DNA of 64,000 nucleotides from an uncultured Clostridia bacterium (GCA_934130085.1 CAKOXK010000003.1:62001-126000); one strand, 5' to 3'. Shown: positions 1-9,306, counted from the first letter of the stretch. Numbers and translations: made by a program. The notes: generated from the letters alone by a model not told the origin.

Positions 1-851
1 TTTCCAATAAATTGCATTATTGGGTTCATTAAACCTGATAGGAATTGGCTCTTTCTGTTTGCCTCATATACTTTTTTGTTTAATTCATCAAATTTTTTGT
101 TTGCTTGTTCCTGACCATTATATACCTTTACTATACTTATTCCTGAATAGATTTCCTCAATATGGCCATCTAGTTTTCCTAATTCTTCTTGTCTTGCTAA
201 AAAGTATTTTTGTGATTTTCCTAATATTATAAACATTAGTATAAATCCTATTAATGTAGCGCCTATTGCAGTTAGTGCCATAATCCAGTTTGTTGTGAAC
301 ATCATTATAATTGTACCTAAGAATAATACAATGTTGCTGATTAATGAGATCAATGATTGATTCATAGATTGTGCTATTGTATCAACATCATTGGTTACTC
401 TTGATAATACATCACCTATTGGATTTAGGTCAAAATACCTTAAAGGTAATTTGTTTATTTTTTCTGATATTCTTGTTCTAAGACTTTTTGCAAACCAGTT
501 TGATACGTTTGTCATTATAATACTTTGCATGAATGTTGATAAAGCACTCGTTATATACATAATTGCTAATATAATTGCGATATGTTTTATTCCGTCAAAG
601 TCCATATTTCCCATTAAGCCAGCCGATATTTTGTTTGTTAAATCTGATATTTTATTTGGTGCTTTTATTGAAAGTACTGCACCAACTACTGCTAGAATAA
701 TGGCTATAAATATTAATATTTTATATTTATTAAGTTCTTTAAATAGTCTAAGAACTGCCTTTTTAAAGTTCTTTGGCTTTTCTCCAGGAGTTCCTCTTCT
801 TCCACCTGGTCCCATTCTTGGAGGTCTTGTTCTTTCTTGTTCATTACTCAT
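1..851 (-). CDS. ABC exporter half-transporter, N-terminal part (partial)
   Basis: The start codon is at 851 and the gene runs off the left edge, so about 283 residues of the membrane domain are visible and the ATPase domain is missing. The N-terminus is rich in R, P and G, followed by transmembrane helices and the exporter pattern N-P-I-G-D-V-L-S-R-V-T-N-D-V-D near residue 145, typical of type IV (ABC-B) exporters. Its start overlaps the end of the upstream exporter gene by 8 bp (ATGAGTAA), which implies translational coupling and a heterodimer. The partner at 844-2610 has a degenerate ATPase site, so this subunit is expected to carry the competent catalytic site. The substrate cannot be told from sequence; multidrug or peptide export is usual for the family. 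Confidence 0.9.
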   Translation of the reverse strand, partial: MSNEQERTRPPRMGPGGRRGTPGEKPKNFKKAVLRLFKELNKYKILIFIAIILAVVGAVLSIKAPNKISDLTNKISAGLMGNMDFDGIKHIAIILAIMYITSALSTFMQSIIMTNVSNWFAKSLRTRISEKINKLPLRYFDLNPIGDVLSRVTNDVDTIAQSMNQSLISLISNIVLFLGTIIMMFTTNWIMALTAIGATLIGFILMFIILGKSQKYFLARQEELGKLDGHIEEIYSGISIVKVYNGQEQANKKFDELNKKVYEANRKSQFLSGLMNPIMQFIG

Positions 852-2610
852 TTTCTTCTAGTTCCTCCTTTGAAAGTTGTGATAGTGCTATTTGTTTATA
901 TACTTCGCAGTTTTCTAATAGTTCCTTGTGCTTGCCCATTCCTACAATCTTACCTTCATCTAAAACAATTATTTTATCTGCATTCATAATTGTACCAATT
1001 CTTTGTGCTACTATTAGAATTGTTGCATTTTTAGTATATTCTCTAAGAGCTTTTCTTAATACACTATCTGTTTTATAGTCTAGTGCTGAGAATGTGTCAT
1101 CAAAAATATATATTTCGGGTTTTCTTGAAATTGCTCTAGCTATTGATATTCTCTGCTTTTGTCCTCCTGAAACGTTAGTTCCACCCCTTGCCATATCAGT
1201 ATCATAGCCATTTTCCATTTTCTCTACGAAATCTTTTGCTTGCGCAACTTCTATTGCCTTTTTTACACTGTCTTTAGAAATTTCGCCTTTTAAATCATCA
1301 CCATAAGCAACATTATTTGAAACTGTATCATTAAAAATTACTGCTTTTTGTGATACATATCCAATTTTTGAATGTAAGTATTTTTGCGTGTAATCTTTTA
1401 TATTTACCCCATCAACTAAAACTTCGCCCGATGTTGCATCATAAAATCTTGGAACTAAATTTATTAGGGTTGATTTTCCGCTTCCTGTTGAACCAATAAA
1501 TGCAATTGTTTCTCCTTTATTTGCTTTAAAACTTATATTCTCTAATATATTTTCTTCCGCATCAGGATACTTGAAACTTACGTTTTTGAATTCTACTTCT
1601 CCAATTTTTCCTGTTGTATCATGATCAATTTTTCCATCTTTTATAGTAATTTCTGTATCTAAAACCTCATTTATACGCTTTGCAGAAACTTCTGCTCTTG
1701 GCCACATCATAAATATCATGGCAAGCATTAAGAATGACATTATAATTTGCATTGAGTATGAGCTAAACACTATCATGTCACCAAATATGCTCACTTTATC
1801 TGCTAGTCCTGCTTGGCTTATTAGGTTTGCACCTATAACATAAATTGCTAATGTTAAAAAATACATTATTAAATACATGACTGGTGACATTACAGAAAAA
1901 GCTCTTTGATTAAATAGCTGTTGGTTTGTCAACTTGGCGTTTGCTTCTTCGAATTTGTTTTCTTGATACTTTTCCGCATTAAAAGCTCTTACAACTCTTA
2001 TTCCTGTAAGATTCTCACGTGTAACTCCGTTAATTTTATCTGTTAATCTTTGAACTTTTTTAAATCTTGGTATAACAATTATCATTAAGGTAATTACTAC
2101 AGCTAATAGAATTACAACACCTATTGCTGTTACCATACTCCATTGCCAACTCTTTCCCATTATTTTAGTAATTGCCCATACTGCTGTAATTGGAGCTTTT
2201 ATAATCAATTGAAGTCCCATTGCCATAAACATTTGCACTTGAGTTATATCATTTGTGGTTCTTGTTACTAGGCTACTTGTTGAAAAACTCTTTATTTCAC
2301 TTATAGCTATATCTTGTACCTTGGTAAATATATTTTTTCTTATTTTTAACGAAAGATTTGCAGCGAAATTCGCTGTAATATAGCCCACAACTATGCTTGA
2401 CAATAGACTTGCAAAAGCACAAGCTAGCATATATCCTCCATTTTTCAATATGTCTCCCATTTGACTTCCTGGAGTTTGAACTAATACTGTTATTTCAGAC
2501 ATATAGTCAGGCATTTTCAATTCTAAAAATACTTGTAAAACAACTAGCGCGGTTGCTATTATAAGAAATAATATATCTTTTTTATTTAGATTTTTGAGTA
2601 ATTTAAGCAC
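844..2610 (-). CDS. ABC exporter half-transporter with degenerate ATPase site
   Basis: This 588-aa protein has an N-terminal six-helix membrane domain (about residues 15-310) fused to an ATP-binding domain. Walker A is G-S-T-G-S-G-K-S-T near residue 373, and the signature V-S-G-G-Q-K-Q-R lies near 479. Walker B reads I-Y-I-F-D-D, with Asp where the catalytic Glu normally sits, and the H-loop reads V-A-Q-R, with Gln for the switch His. Both changes mark the non-catalytic half of heterodimeric exporters such as TM287/288, BmrCD and LmrCD. The partner gene overlaps its 3' end by 8 bp. The gene is probably the first of its operon, since about 185 bp of AT-rich non-coding sequence lies upstream. 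Confidence 0.92.
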   Translation of the reverse strand: MLKLLKNLNKKDILFLIIATALVVLQVFLELKMPDYMSEITVLVQTPGSQMGDILKNGGYMLACAFASLLSSIVVGYITANFAANLSLKIRKNIFTKVQDIAISEIKSFSTSSLVTRTTNDITQVQMFMAMGLQLIIKAPITAVWAITKIMGKSWQWSMVTAIGVVILLAVVITLMIIVIPRFKKVQRLTDKINGVTRENLTGIRVVRAFNAEKYQENKFEEANAKLTNQQLFNQRAFSVMSPVMYLIMYFLTLAIYVIGANLISQAGLADKVSIFGDMIVFSSYSMQIIMSFLMLAMIFMMWPRAEVSAKRINEVLDTEITIKDGKIDHDTTGKIGEVEFKNVSFKYPDAEENILENISFKANKGETIAFIGSTGSGKSTLINLVPRFYDATSGEVLVDGVNIKDYTQKYLHSKIGYVSQKAVIFNDTVSNNVAYGDDLKGEISKDSVKKAIEVAQAKDFVEKMENGYDTDMARGGTNVSGGQKQRISIARAISRKPEIYIFDDTFSALDYKTDSVLRKALREYTKNATILIVAQRIGTIMNADKIIVLDEGKIVGMGKHKELLENCEVYKQIALSQLSKEELEENE

Positions 2611-2795
2611 TATCTTTCTCCTTTACATTTTTGTTTGTTCTAAGTTTTAGTATTATATCATAATTTTTTATTTGAGTAACATAATACCCAATATTTTCAC
2701 AAAATATTTACATTTTTCAGTATATTTATAATGATTCTGCTACTTCTTTGCTCTTTTAATTTTTCTATTATAATTCATTGTCTCTGCCACATATC

Positions 2796-3008
2796 TTAAT
2801 CTACAAATTCTTCTAGACTTGACTTTTTGCTGCCATCTTTAAAGAATTGTTCTTGCAAACTATTGGCGGTTTCTTTTACTTTTTCATCATATCCAGTTAA
2901 TGCTGCATAAGGTGCAAATTGTGCCGCTCTATCACTTATTGGTATATGTGGGCGTTTTTGTGATTTTTGATATTTCATGTTTATAATATCATCATAATTA
3001 TTATTCAT
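2796..3008 (-). CDS. Small YolD-like protein partnered with a Y-family polymerase
   Basis: This 70-aa protein contains the pattern S-D-R-A-A-Q-F-A-P-Y-A-A-L-T-G-Y-D (about residues 25-41). That motif is characteristic of small proteins encoded directly after Y-family DNA polymerases in Firmicutes, usually annotated as YolD-like. The start overlaps the end of the polymerase reading frame by 8 bp (ATGAATAA), and the ribosome binding site GGAGG lies inside the polymerase tail, so the two are translationally coupled. The function is unproven; a role alongside error-prone polymerase during SOS is inferred from the linkage. Confidence 0.75.
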   Translation of the reverse strand: MNNNYDDIINMKYQKSQKRPHIPISDRAAQFAPYAALTGYDEKVKETANSLQEQFFKDGSKKSSLEEFVD

Positions 3009-4495
3009 TATGTCCTCCTACCTGCCCATTTCTTTCTATAGTTGTTCCTCCATCAACAAAATTCATTCCTTTTAAAATTGCATTCTTTCCATATTTGTTT
3101 TTTATTTTTATTATAGTGTGTTGTAGATTATTTTCCTTTTTTTCTTTTTTCTGCTTTTCCACAGTTTCCTCACTATTTGTGAATAAGTTCAGTTGCTGAA
3201 ACTTGTTCTCTTTTTTATCTTCTTCTTCATTTTTTAAATTATTTACTGATATATTTATTCTTCTAACAGATAAGTTCTTATTTATGATTCTTTCAAAGAG
3301 TTCATCTGTTTTAGAAGTTATTATTTTGGAAGATGATGTTCTAAAATCAAGATTTATTGTACCATGTGCGTGTTTTGGCACACTTCTTCCGGTACCTATC
3401 TATAGTAATTTCTCCTTGATAATTTGAGTTTACATTTTCCACATCATATCCAACTGTTAATACAATTTGATTAGTTACTAAGTGTTTATTTGACAAATCA
3501 AGAGCAACTAGGTCAGCCATTTCCCTTACTATTAATTTGGTTTTTTCATAATTATATGGGCAATGCAAAACCTGACCCGAATTCAAACTTTTGCTCTCCG
3601 GTTTGTAATTTTTAACATCCTTTAATGTGCAAGGCTCGTATCCCCAAGCATGGTCAATTAATAATTCTGCATTTATTCCAAATAAATTGTATAATAAATC
3701 TTCATTATAATAATCATTACTTTTTCCTACTGAACATCTTGCAATATCTCCCATAGTATATAAGCCATGTTCTTCAAGCTTTTTACTATACCCTGCACCA
3801 ACTCTCCAAAAATCTTTTATTGGTCTATGATTCCAAAGCAATCTCCTGTATAACATTTCATCAAGATATGCTATTCTAACTCCATTTTTATCAGGCTCAA
3901 CATGTTTAGCCCATACGTCCATTGCGATTTTCGCTAGATAAAGATTGGTGCCTATTCCACATGTTGCTGTTATTCCAGTTGTCTGAAACACATCTTGTAT
4001 TATTTTAGTGGCTAGTTTTTTTGCTGACATATTATAGTATTTCAGGTAATTTGTTATATCAAAAAAAACCTCATCTATTGAATATGGAAACATATCATCA
4101 TTTGAAATATATTTTAAGTAGATATTATAGATTCTTGTGCTATATTTCATGTAAAGATTCATTCTTGGCTTCGCTATAATATAAGTTAATTCTAATGATT
4201 TATTATTTTTAAGGTCAAGTTTATTATATGAATTGCCTGTAAATTGATGATTTGGAGCTTGCATTTTTCTTGCATTATTTATTTGTTTGACCTTTTGAAC
4301 TACCTCAAAAAGCCTTGCTCTTCCCGGAATGCCATATTCTTTTAATGAAGGAGTAACTGCAAGACATATTGTTTTTTCAGTGCGACACGAATCCGCCACC
4401 ACTAGGTTTGTAGTTATTGGATTTAAATTTCTTTCTTTGCATTCAACAGAAGCATAAAAGCTCTTTAGATCAATGCACATATACAACTTTTCCAT
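3001..4495 (-). pseudogene. Y-family (error-prone) DNA polymerase, split by a 1-base insertion
   Basis: The first frame (from 4495) opens with I-D-L-K-S-F-Y-A-S-V-E-C, the metal-binding start of DinB/UmuC-type polymerases, and contains the palm motif Y-S-I-D-E-V-F near residue 138. It runs through the thumb and little-finger regions to D-R-Y, then ends in a non-homologous tail at 3347. The second frame resumes with P-K-H-A-H-G-T-I-N-L, the family continuation, and ends with the typical A-I-L-K-G-M-N and I-G-G-H-like tail at 3001. Removing one G of the pair at 3391-3392 restores D-R-Y-G-R-S-V-P-K-H-A-H-G-T. The restored protein would be about 497 aa. This is either a true inactivating mutation or an assembly error; the conserved sequence on both sides favours a recent event or an error. 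Confidence 0.88.
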
Positions 4496-4501
4496 GTTTT
4501 C

Positions 4502-4530
4502 ATTATAGAACGTTTGTTTGAGATTGTCAA
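4502..4530 (-). promoter_or_regulatory. SigA promoter with embedded LexA (SOS) box for the Y-family polymerase
   Basis: On the minus strand there is TTGACA (4530-4525), a 17-bp spacer and TATAAT (4507-4502). The spacer ends with CAAACAAACGTTCT (4520-4507), which matches the Gram-positive LexA box CGAAC-RNRY-GTTYC at 12 of 14 positions by eye. The -10 box ends only 6 nt before the ATG at 4495, so the predicted transcript starts at or next to the start codon and no Shine-Dalgarno sequence fits upstream. An internal ATG six codons in could be an alternative start. Confidence 0.8.
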
Positions 4531-4621
4531 CATCTTTTTCTAATTACTTTTTAACTACCACTTGTTTTTTACAGGATTACTTTTCCAATTGACCATCAAT
4601 ATTTTTAGTAAAAATTATTCA

Positions 4622-4716
4622 ATAAAAAAACATGCAATATTTAATTTGTACTGAACCCGCCTTATTAAACTTTTTTGTCTAATAATTTGGGTTCACTTCA
4701 ATTTAATAATTGCATG
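4622..4716 (-). terminator. Large two-tier hairpin terminator after the 368-aa pilin-like gene
   Basis: The outer arms (4631-4647 and 4700-4716) pair GCATGCAAT-type sequences. An inner pair, GTGAACCC with GGGTTCAGTAC, lies at 4648-4658 and 4689-4696. On the minus strand the structure is followed by a T-rich run at 4630-4622. It sits directly after the stop of the gene ending at 4726. Confidence 0.7.
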
Positions 4717-4725
4717 CTTTTTTAT

Positions 4726-5832
4726 TTATGCTGGTAAATAGTACACAGTGATTCCAACGTTTCCTTGTGTATAATTATTTTTTGCACTTCCACTTAATGT
4801 TACCGTATTTCCACTTAAACTTACATTAAGATTTGTACCATAAGTTTCTCCTCCACCCCAACTTGTGATTCCGCATCCTATTGGTGTGTATCCACTAACA
4901 GTAACATTAATTTGTAAGCTTCCTCCGCTTGCATACCAGTCTATCCATTTAGAGTAGCCTCTTGATATTACCCCTGATTTTACTGATTGTGATGCGGCAC
5001 TATAGCCGTTATTATACCCACTATTATAGTTATTGGTTTCTCCTGCACCATTTCCAACTATTTTCTTTCCGTTTACATAGGCTATTTTCCCTTTTGAAAT
5101 GTTGTCTGCTGTTGCAGTTCCATCTGATGTAAACGCTCCATCAATTCCCAATACATTTTGTCCAACTGCTAATTTATCATTTGTTAACCCAATAATATTT
5201 GAAAGCGAGGAAAATGTTATATATCGTTCTGATACATTCTCAAGTTCCCCATATTTATTTGATGGATAATACCCATAAGGTATTCCAAAATAGACTTTGT
5301 TGTTATAAATCCATGCTTTATCATCTTTTACATTATCACTTCCAGCATTTGCGGGCATAGTTCCTGTTTGTCCAATTTTTGCTGCTGTTGAAAACGTAGC
5401 TCCTGCTAGAACTTGCTCAGGAGTTGCATTACCTGTAGCTTGTTGAGATTTTAATTCTTCATTTTCTCTTTTTAATTCTTCATTCTCTTGTCTTAGCTTA
5501 TCAATCTGTTCTTGTAAATTATCTGGATTTCCGCTCGTGCCTCCTCCAGATGAGCTACTTCCTCCTGTTCCTCCAGAGCCACCTGTTTCTCCTGTTGAAT
5601 TCATTGCATCCTTTATGCTATTACTTGCTTGTCCTAAAGCTACTTGTTCTGCCTCTCGAGAAGATTCATACGTGTTTTTTGCATTTTTTGCTTGCTTTAT
5701 TATTCCATTATCATCAAGTGCCATTTGAATTGTTATTCCTGCTAAGATTAAAAGCACTATTATAGTGATTACAAGTGCCATAAGAGTTACTCCTGCCTCT
5801 TTTAATTTATATTCTAACATAATTTTAAACAT
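4726..5832 (-). CDS. Pilin-like-anchored surface protein with coiled coil
   Basis: This is a 368-aa protein of unknown function. After a short basic leader comes a pilin-like segment (A-G-V-T-L-M-A-L-V-I-T-I-I-V-L-L, residues 13-38) that would serve as a membrane or pilus-type anchor. It lacks the Glu at position 5 of classical type IV pilins. It is followed by A-K-N-A-K-N, a Gly/Ser-rich linker (about 80-102), and a heptad coiled coil with repeated E-N-E-E-L-K (about 105-130). The C-terminal part has the pattern G-K-I-A-Y-V-N-G-K-K-I, common in phage-tail-like fibre repeats, and a Gly/Asn-rich end. The first 130 or so residues are almost the same as in the next gene upstream (6077-7435). The start follows GGAGAATTTAAT. 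Confidence 0.85.
   Translation of the reverse strand: MFKIMLEYKLKEAGVTLMALVITIIVLLILAGITIQMALDDNGIIKQAKNAKNTYESSREAEQVALGQASNSIKDAMNSTGETGGSGGTGGSSSSGGGTSGNPDNLQEQIDKLRQENEELKRENEELKSQQATGNATPEQVLAGATFSTAAKIGQTGTMPANAGSDNVKDDKAWIYNNKVYFGIPYGYYPSNKYGELENVSERYITFSSLSNIIGLTNDKLAVGQNVLGIDGAFTSDGTATADNISKGKIAYVNGKKIVGNGAGETNNYNSGYNNGYSAASQSVKSGVISRGYSKWIDWYASGGSLQINVTVSGYTPIGCGITSWGGGETYGTNLNVSLSGNTVTLSGSAKNNYTQGNVGITVYYLPA
5399..5739. repeat. 341-bp direct repeat, copy 1
   Basis: This stretch appears identical, by eye, to 6963-7303 (offset 1564). It covers the linker, coiled coil and part of the pilin-like region of two neighbouring genes. The identity drops abruptly on both sides, which suggests gene conversion or a recent partial duplication. 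Confidence 0.85.
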
Positions 5833-5978
5833 ATTAAATTCTCCTATTTTATATTTATATATACTAATAGAAACATCTTGTAAATACTTTTACAAAAATT
5901 TGCATTTTATTAACACTTAAAGCAAATTATATTTAAATTGAAGGATAATAATGTCCCCCACTATTTTAAATAAAAATA

Positions 5979-6009
5979 CCCCTTCGCTTATATCATATAA
6001 GAGAAGGGA
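5979..6009 (-). terminator. Intrinsic terminator after the 452-aa pilin-like gene
   Basis: Minus-strand stem CCCTTCTCTTATAT pairs with ATATAAGCGAAGGGG and is followed by TATTTTTATTT. It lies about 65 bp after the stop at 6077. Confidence 0.8.
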
Positions 6010-6076
6010 TTTATTCTTGATTTTTTAGTCCTAATCATATCTTTTATATTAATTACTTTTATTTTAATATTGCAAT

Positions 6077-7435
6077 CTATTTGGCAGGTATTTTATATTT
6101 AGCTACAACATCAAATTGCATAGTTACTGAGGCTTGTCCATCAGCTGCGGTGTTCTGTCTACCAATTTGTCCATTAGCTACAATACTAACAACTATATTA
6201 TCAGCAGATGCAGTGTATGGCTTTTCAAGAAAATCAATTGTATTTTTATCTGTTGATGTATTTTGTGCATTTGCTGAATAACTACGTGAACTAATTACAG
6301 TTCCATCAGCATCTTTAACAGAAAATGAACCGCTACCACTATATGACTGTCCATAAGCTTGACCTCCTTGTTGTCTATTTACAATTGCCAGTGCATATAA
6401 TACTCCTCCATTTGCTTTTGTTGGCACATTATAATCTTTATTAAAGTTAAATGATTGTGACCAGTTATCTGTCCAACGATTATTTCCCGCTATACTTCCT
6501 CCAACATTTGAGCAAACCGTTGTGCTTTCTGTTGAACCTCCAATCCAAGCACTCATTCCTGAAACAAAACCACTATTATAGTTGTTTGAATCATTCGCTC
6601 CATTTCCTTCTATTTTTTGTCCATTTACATAAGCAATCTTTCCTTTTGAAATGTTGTCTGCAGTTGCGGTTCCGTCTGATGTAAATGTTCCAACTATTCC
6701 AGATTTTCCATCAGATCTACCTACATTTACTCCAGCTTTAATATTTCCAGCATTAAGATTCGCAATGTTTCCAGTTATCTTTGAATTTTTACCAAAAAAC
6801 CCAATATTTCCATATTGGTTTGGAATGGTTACTAGCGCCTGTTCATTGTCTTGTGGATGTGCTTCAACTGATATTGTTTCATAACCACTCCAAGAAGTTG
6901 TAGTACCATCTCTATTTTTCATTGTTCCTGTTTGTCCAATTTTTGCTGCTGTTGAAAATGTTGCTCCTGCTAGAACTTGCTCAGGAGTTGCATTACCTGT
7001 AGCTTGTTGAGATTTTAATTCTTCATTTTCTCTTTTTAATTCTTCATTCTCTTGTCTTAGCTTATCAATCTGTTCTTGTAAATTATCTGGATTTCCGCTC
7101 GTGCCTCCTCCAGATGAGCTACTTCCTCCTGTTCCTCCAGAGCCACCTGTTTCTCCTGTTGAATTCATTGCATCCTTTATGCTATTACTTGCTTGTCCTA
7201 AAGCTACTTGTTCTGCCTCTCGAGAAGATTCATACGTGTTTTTTGCATTTTTTGCTTGCTTTATTATTCCATTATCATCAAGTGCCATTTGAATTGTTAT
7301 TCCAGCTAAGATCAAAAGCACTATTATAGTAATTACAAGTGCCATAATGGTTACACCGTGCTCACTTTTTGTTTTCTTTAAGTTAACATAGCTTACGTTT
7401 CTACTTTCTAAATGCTCCTTTTCTTTTTGCTTCAT
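6077..7435 (-). CDS. Pilin-like-anchored surface protein with coiled coil (paralogue)
   Basis: This is a 452-aa protein of unknown function, paralogous to the one at 4726-5832. The start at 7435 (M-K-Q-K-E-K) is chosen because GGAGGAC sits 9 nt before it; in-frame ATGs at 7453 and 7462 have no ribosome binding site. A pilin-like anchor (H-G-V-T-I-M-A-L-V-I-T) is followed by the same Gly/Ser linker and E-N-E-E-L-K coiled coil as the paralogue. The C-terminal half is different, apart from a shared patch containing S-D-G-T-A-T-A-D-N-I-S-K-G-K-I-A-Y-V-N-G. The C-terminus is beta-rich and ends in K-Y-K-I-P-A-K. A surface or fibre role is inferred. Confidence 0.85.
   Translation of the reverse strand: MKQKEKEHLESRNVSYVNLKKTKSEHGVTIMALVITIIVLLILAGITIQMALDDNGIIKQAKNAKNTYESSREAEQVALGQASNSIKDAMNSTGETGGSGGTGGSSSSGGGTSGNPDNLQEQIDKLRQENEELKRENEELKSQQATGNATPEQVLAGATFSTAAKIGQTGTMKNRDGTTTSWSGYETISVEAHPQDNEQALVTIPNQYGNIGFFGKNSKITGNIANLNAGNIKAGVNVGRSDGKSGIVGTFTSDGTATADNISKGKIAYVNGQKIEGNGANDSNNYNSGFVSGMSAWIGGSTESTTVCSNVGGSIAGNNRWTDNWSQSFNFNKDYNVPTKANGGVLYALAIVNRQQGGQAYGQSYSGSGSFSVKDADGTVISSRSYSANAQNTSTDKNTIDFLEKPYTASADNIVVSIVANGQIGRQNTAADGQASVTMQFDVVAKYKIPAK
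6963..7303. repeat. 341-bp direct repeat, copy 2
   Basis: Second copy of the block at 5399-5739, in the same orientation and the same protein region. It ends at a T/A mismatch (5740 versus 7304). Confidence 0.85.
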
Positions 7436-7475
7436 AGAAATTAAGTCCTCCATGTAAATCATTTTATGTATATTA

Positions 7476-8186
7476 CTAATTTAATGTTTTCAATTCTGTT
7501 TCTATTGCTGATGTTCCGTCTGGTGTTGTTACTTCTATCTTTATATAGTATGTTTTGTTTGCTGTTAAGCCTGTAAACACATATACATTCTCACTTGTTT
7601 CTTTTTTTGCATTTCCATAGCCTGCGTTTTTATCACTTGTAATATAATATTTGTATTTTGTGTTGCCTGTTATTAATCTTTTTCCTTTTGGTTGTACAGC
7701 AATCTTTGATGCAGATGCGGCGTAATCTACGCTTTCTAATACCGGTCCTTTTTCTCCTGGTGCACCTTGATATGTTAAGTATAATTCTCCTTCAAGTTCT
7801 GTTACAGAATATACATACTTGTTGTCTATTGTAAAATACGTATTGTGTTCATCAATATCTTGTTTGCTTGTGATATTTACTTTCTTTTCTCCTCTAGATG
7901 GGCATATATATGTTAAGAAATCACTTATTTTGCAATATCCTTGGCAGTCAACAGATACTTCTTGTTTATATATTTCTAGTTGCTCTAAAACATTTACTTG
8001 ATCTTGAACATCTTTTGCATTTTTTGCATGTGCGAACATTGGGTTGTTACCAAATGCCGCCATTCCAATTGTTATGCTTGCTAAGACTAGCATAATTATT
8101 ATTGTTACAACTAATGCTATAAGGGTAATACCCTTTTCATTTAATTTAGCAGTGATTTTTTCATTTTTAATCATTTGTCTTCTCAT
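7476..8186 (-). CDS. Pilin-like protein with fibronectin type III-like C-terminus
   Basis: This is a 236-aa protein. The N-terminus has K-G-I-T-L-I-A-L-V-V-T-I-I-I-M-L (about residues 18-33), again pilin-like but without Glu at position 5. The middle part contains two Cys (C-Q-G-Y-C) and a variable region. The last 90 residues (S-V-D-Y-A-A-S-A ... N-K-T-Y-Y-I-K-I-E-V) resemble a fibronectin type III domain. It lies 40 bp upstream of the 452-aa gene on the same strand, so the pilin-like genes at 4.7-8.2 kb are probably expressed together. The start follows GAAGGAAAATGTAAT. The role is unknown; a surface location is inferred. Confidence 0.83.
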   Translation of the reverse strand: MRRQMIKNEKITAKLNEKGITLIALVVTIIIMLVLASITIGMAAFGNNPMFAHAKNAKDVQDQVNVLEQLEIYKQEVSVDCQGYCKISDFLTYICPSRGEKKVNITSKQDIDEHNTYFTIDNKYVYSVTELEGELYLTYQGAPGEKGPVLESVDYAASASKIAVQPKGKRLITGNTKYKYYITSDKNAGYGNAKKETSENVYVFTGLTANKTYYIKIEVTTPDGTSAIETELKTLN

Positions 8187-8376
8187 ATTACATTTTCCTT
8201 CGTTTTTATTTTTCTTACCAAAACTTACTTTTTAATAACGACTTTATGTTTTTATGTTTTTTTGTTTTATCTACAATTTATAAATAATATATACGTGATT
8301 TTATAAAATATAGTTACATTTTTATTTATAAATTTGTAAATTTTACTTTGTTTACATTTTTTACAAATTTGTGTCT

Positions 8377-9222
8377 TTATACAATAATTACATCCATTTC
8401 TGATGTGTCTTTTGTATTCCCATAAGCGTATACAATATATAGTTCTCCATTTGGCCCTTGAAAGAATGTTTTTACGTTTGTTACATCGTATTCATCACTT
8501 TGCATATTTCTTTGATATACTTCGTATCCTGATTCTATCATTGACTCTTCTTGTTCTTTAGCCTCTTGTACTACTGCATTAATTTTTTTATTTACGATTG
8601 TTGATTCTATTCCCCTATTTTCTAGTATTTGTGTAATTGGAACTTCCTCGTTTGTATCTAGGTTGTAGTTGTATGTTTTTACTAGTGTACGCTGTGGATT
8701 ATCTCCTATTTTTAATGTTGCCATTATTACTAATGATAGTATATTATTGTTAATATAACTTGTGAATTCTACATTGTATATTGTATAATTTCCTGTTTGA
8801 TTTGATTTCTTTATGTTATTAGCATATTGCACAAAGTTGTTTTGTGTAAATGTATTATAACTTGTAGCTAAATCTGAATTTATGTTTATTAATGGTACAT
8901 GTATGTTTAACTCATAATAATTTGCTTTTGTCTCGTTTGCAGTTATTGCATCATACACTAATGGTTTTTCTGGATTTATTTTTTTAATTTTCGAGTCATC
9001 AAAGTTTGATGCGAATAATTCATTTGTGAATAAGTCTTTGAATGAGTCTTTTACTTCATCTTGGGTTGGTTCTCCTGATGTGTTATTTGCGGTATCATTG
9101 TTTGTTGTAATGTTTGTTTCGGCCATATCTTTGAATACAAGTGCGTACACTCCAATAAATATAGCTATAACACATATTGCTGTAATTACTGCATATAATA
9201 TGTATCTTACTGTCTTGTTCAT
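8377..9222 (-). CDS. Membrane-anchored extracytoplasmic protein (DUF3298/RsiV-like, tentative)
   Basis: This is a 281-aa protein with one N-terminal transmembrane helix (about residues 6-30) and an extracytoplasmic Asn/Thr-rich linker. The rest is beta-rich, with alternating strands such as Y-Y-E-L-N-I-H-V-P and Y-N-Y-N-L-D-T-N-E-E-V-P-I-T. The pattern (an intake statement, then a strand ending near E-E-V-P-I-T-Q-I-L) resembles the DUF4163/DUF3298 region seen in RsiV-type and PdaC-type proteins. No catalytic residue can be assigned. About 190 bp separate it from the pilin-like gene downstream. The start follows AGGAAAGGG. Confidence 0.7.
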   Translation of the reverse strand: MNKTVRYILYAVITAICVIAIFIGVYALVFKDMAETNITTNNDTANNTSGEPTQDEVKDSFKDLFTNELFASNFDDSKIKKINPEKPLVYDAITANETKANYYELNIHVPLININSDLATSYNTFTQNNFVQYANNIKKSNQTGNYTIYNVEFTSYINNNILSLVIMATLKIGDNPQRTLVKTYNYNLDTNEEVPITQILENRGIESTIVNKKINAVVQEAKEQEESMIESGYEVYQRNMQSDEYDVTNVKTFFQGPNGELYIVYAYGNTKDTSEMDVIIV

Positions 9223-9266
9223 ATTTTACCCTTTCCTAAAAATTATATGAATTATACCATTAAAAA

Positions 9267-9306
9267 AAACATAAAACAATATATTTTATAATATTGTCTT
9301 ATGTTT
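9267..9306 (-). terminator. Intrinsic terminator after pgsA
   Basis: Minus-strand arms AAACATAAGACAATAT and ATATTGTTTTATGTTT are followed by a run of T. It lies about 45 bp after the pgsA stop. Confidence 0.8.
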
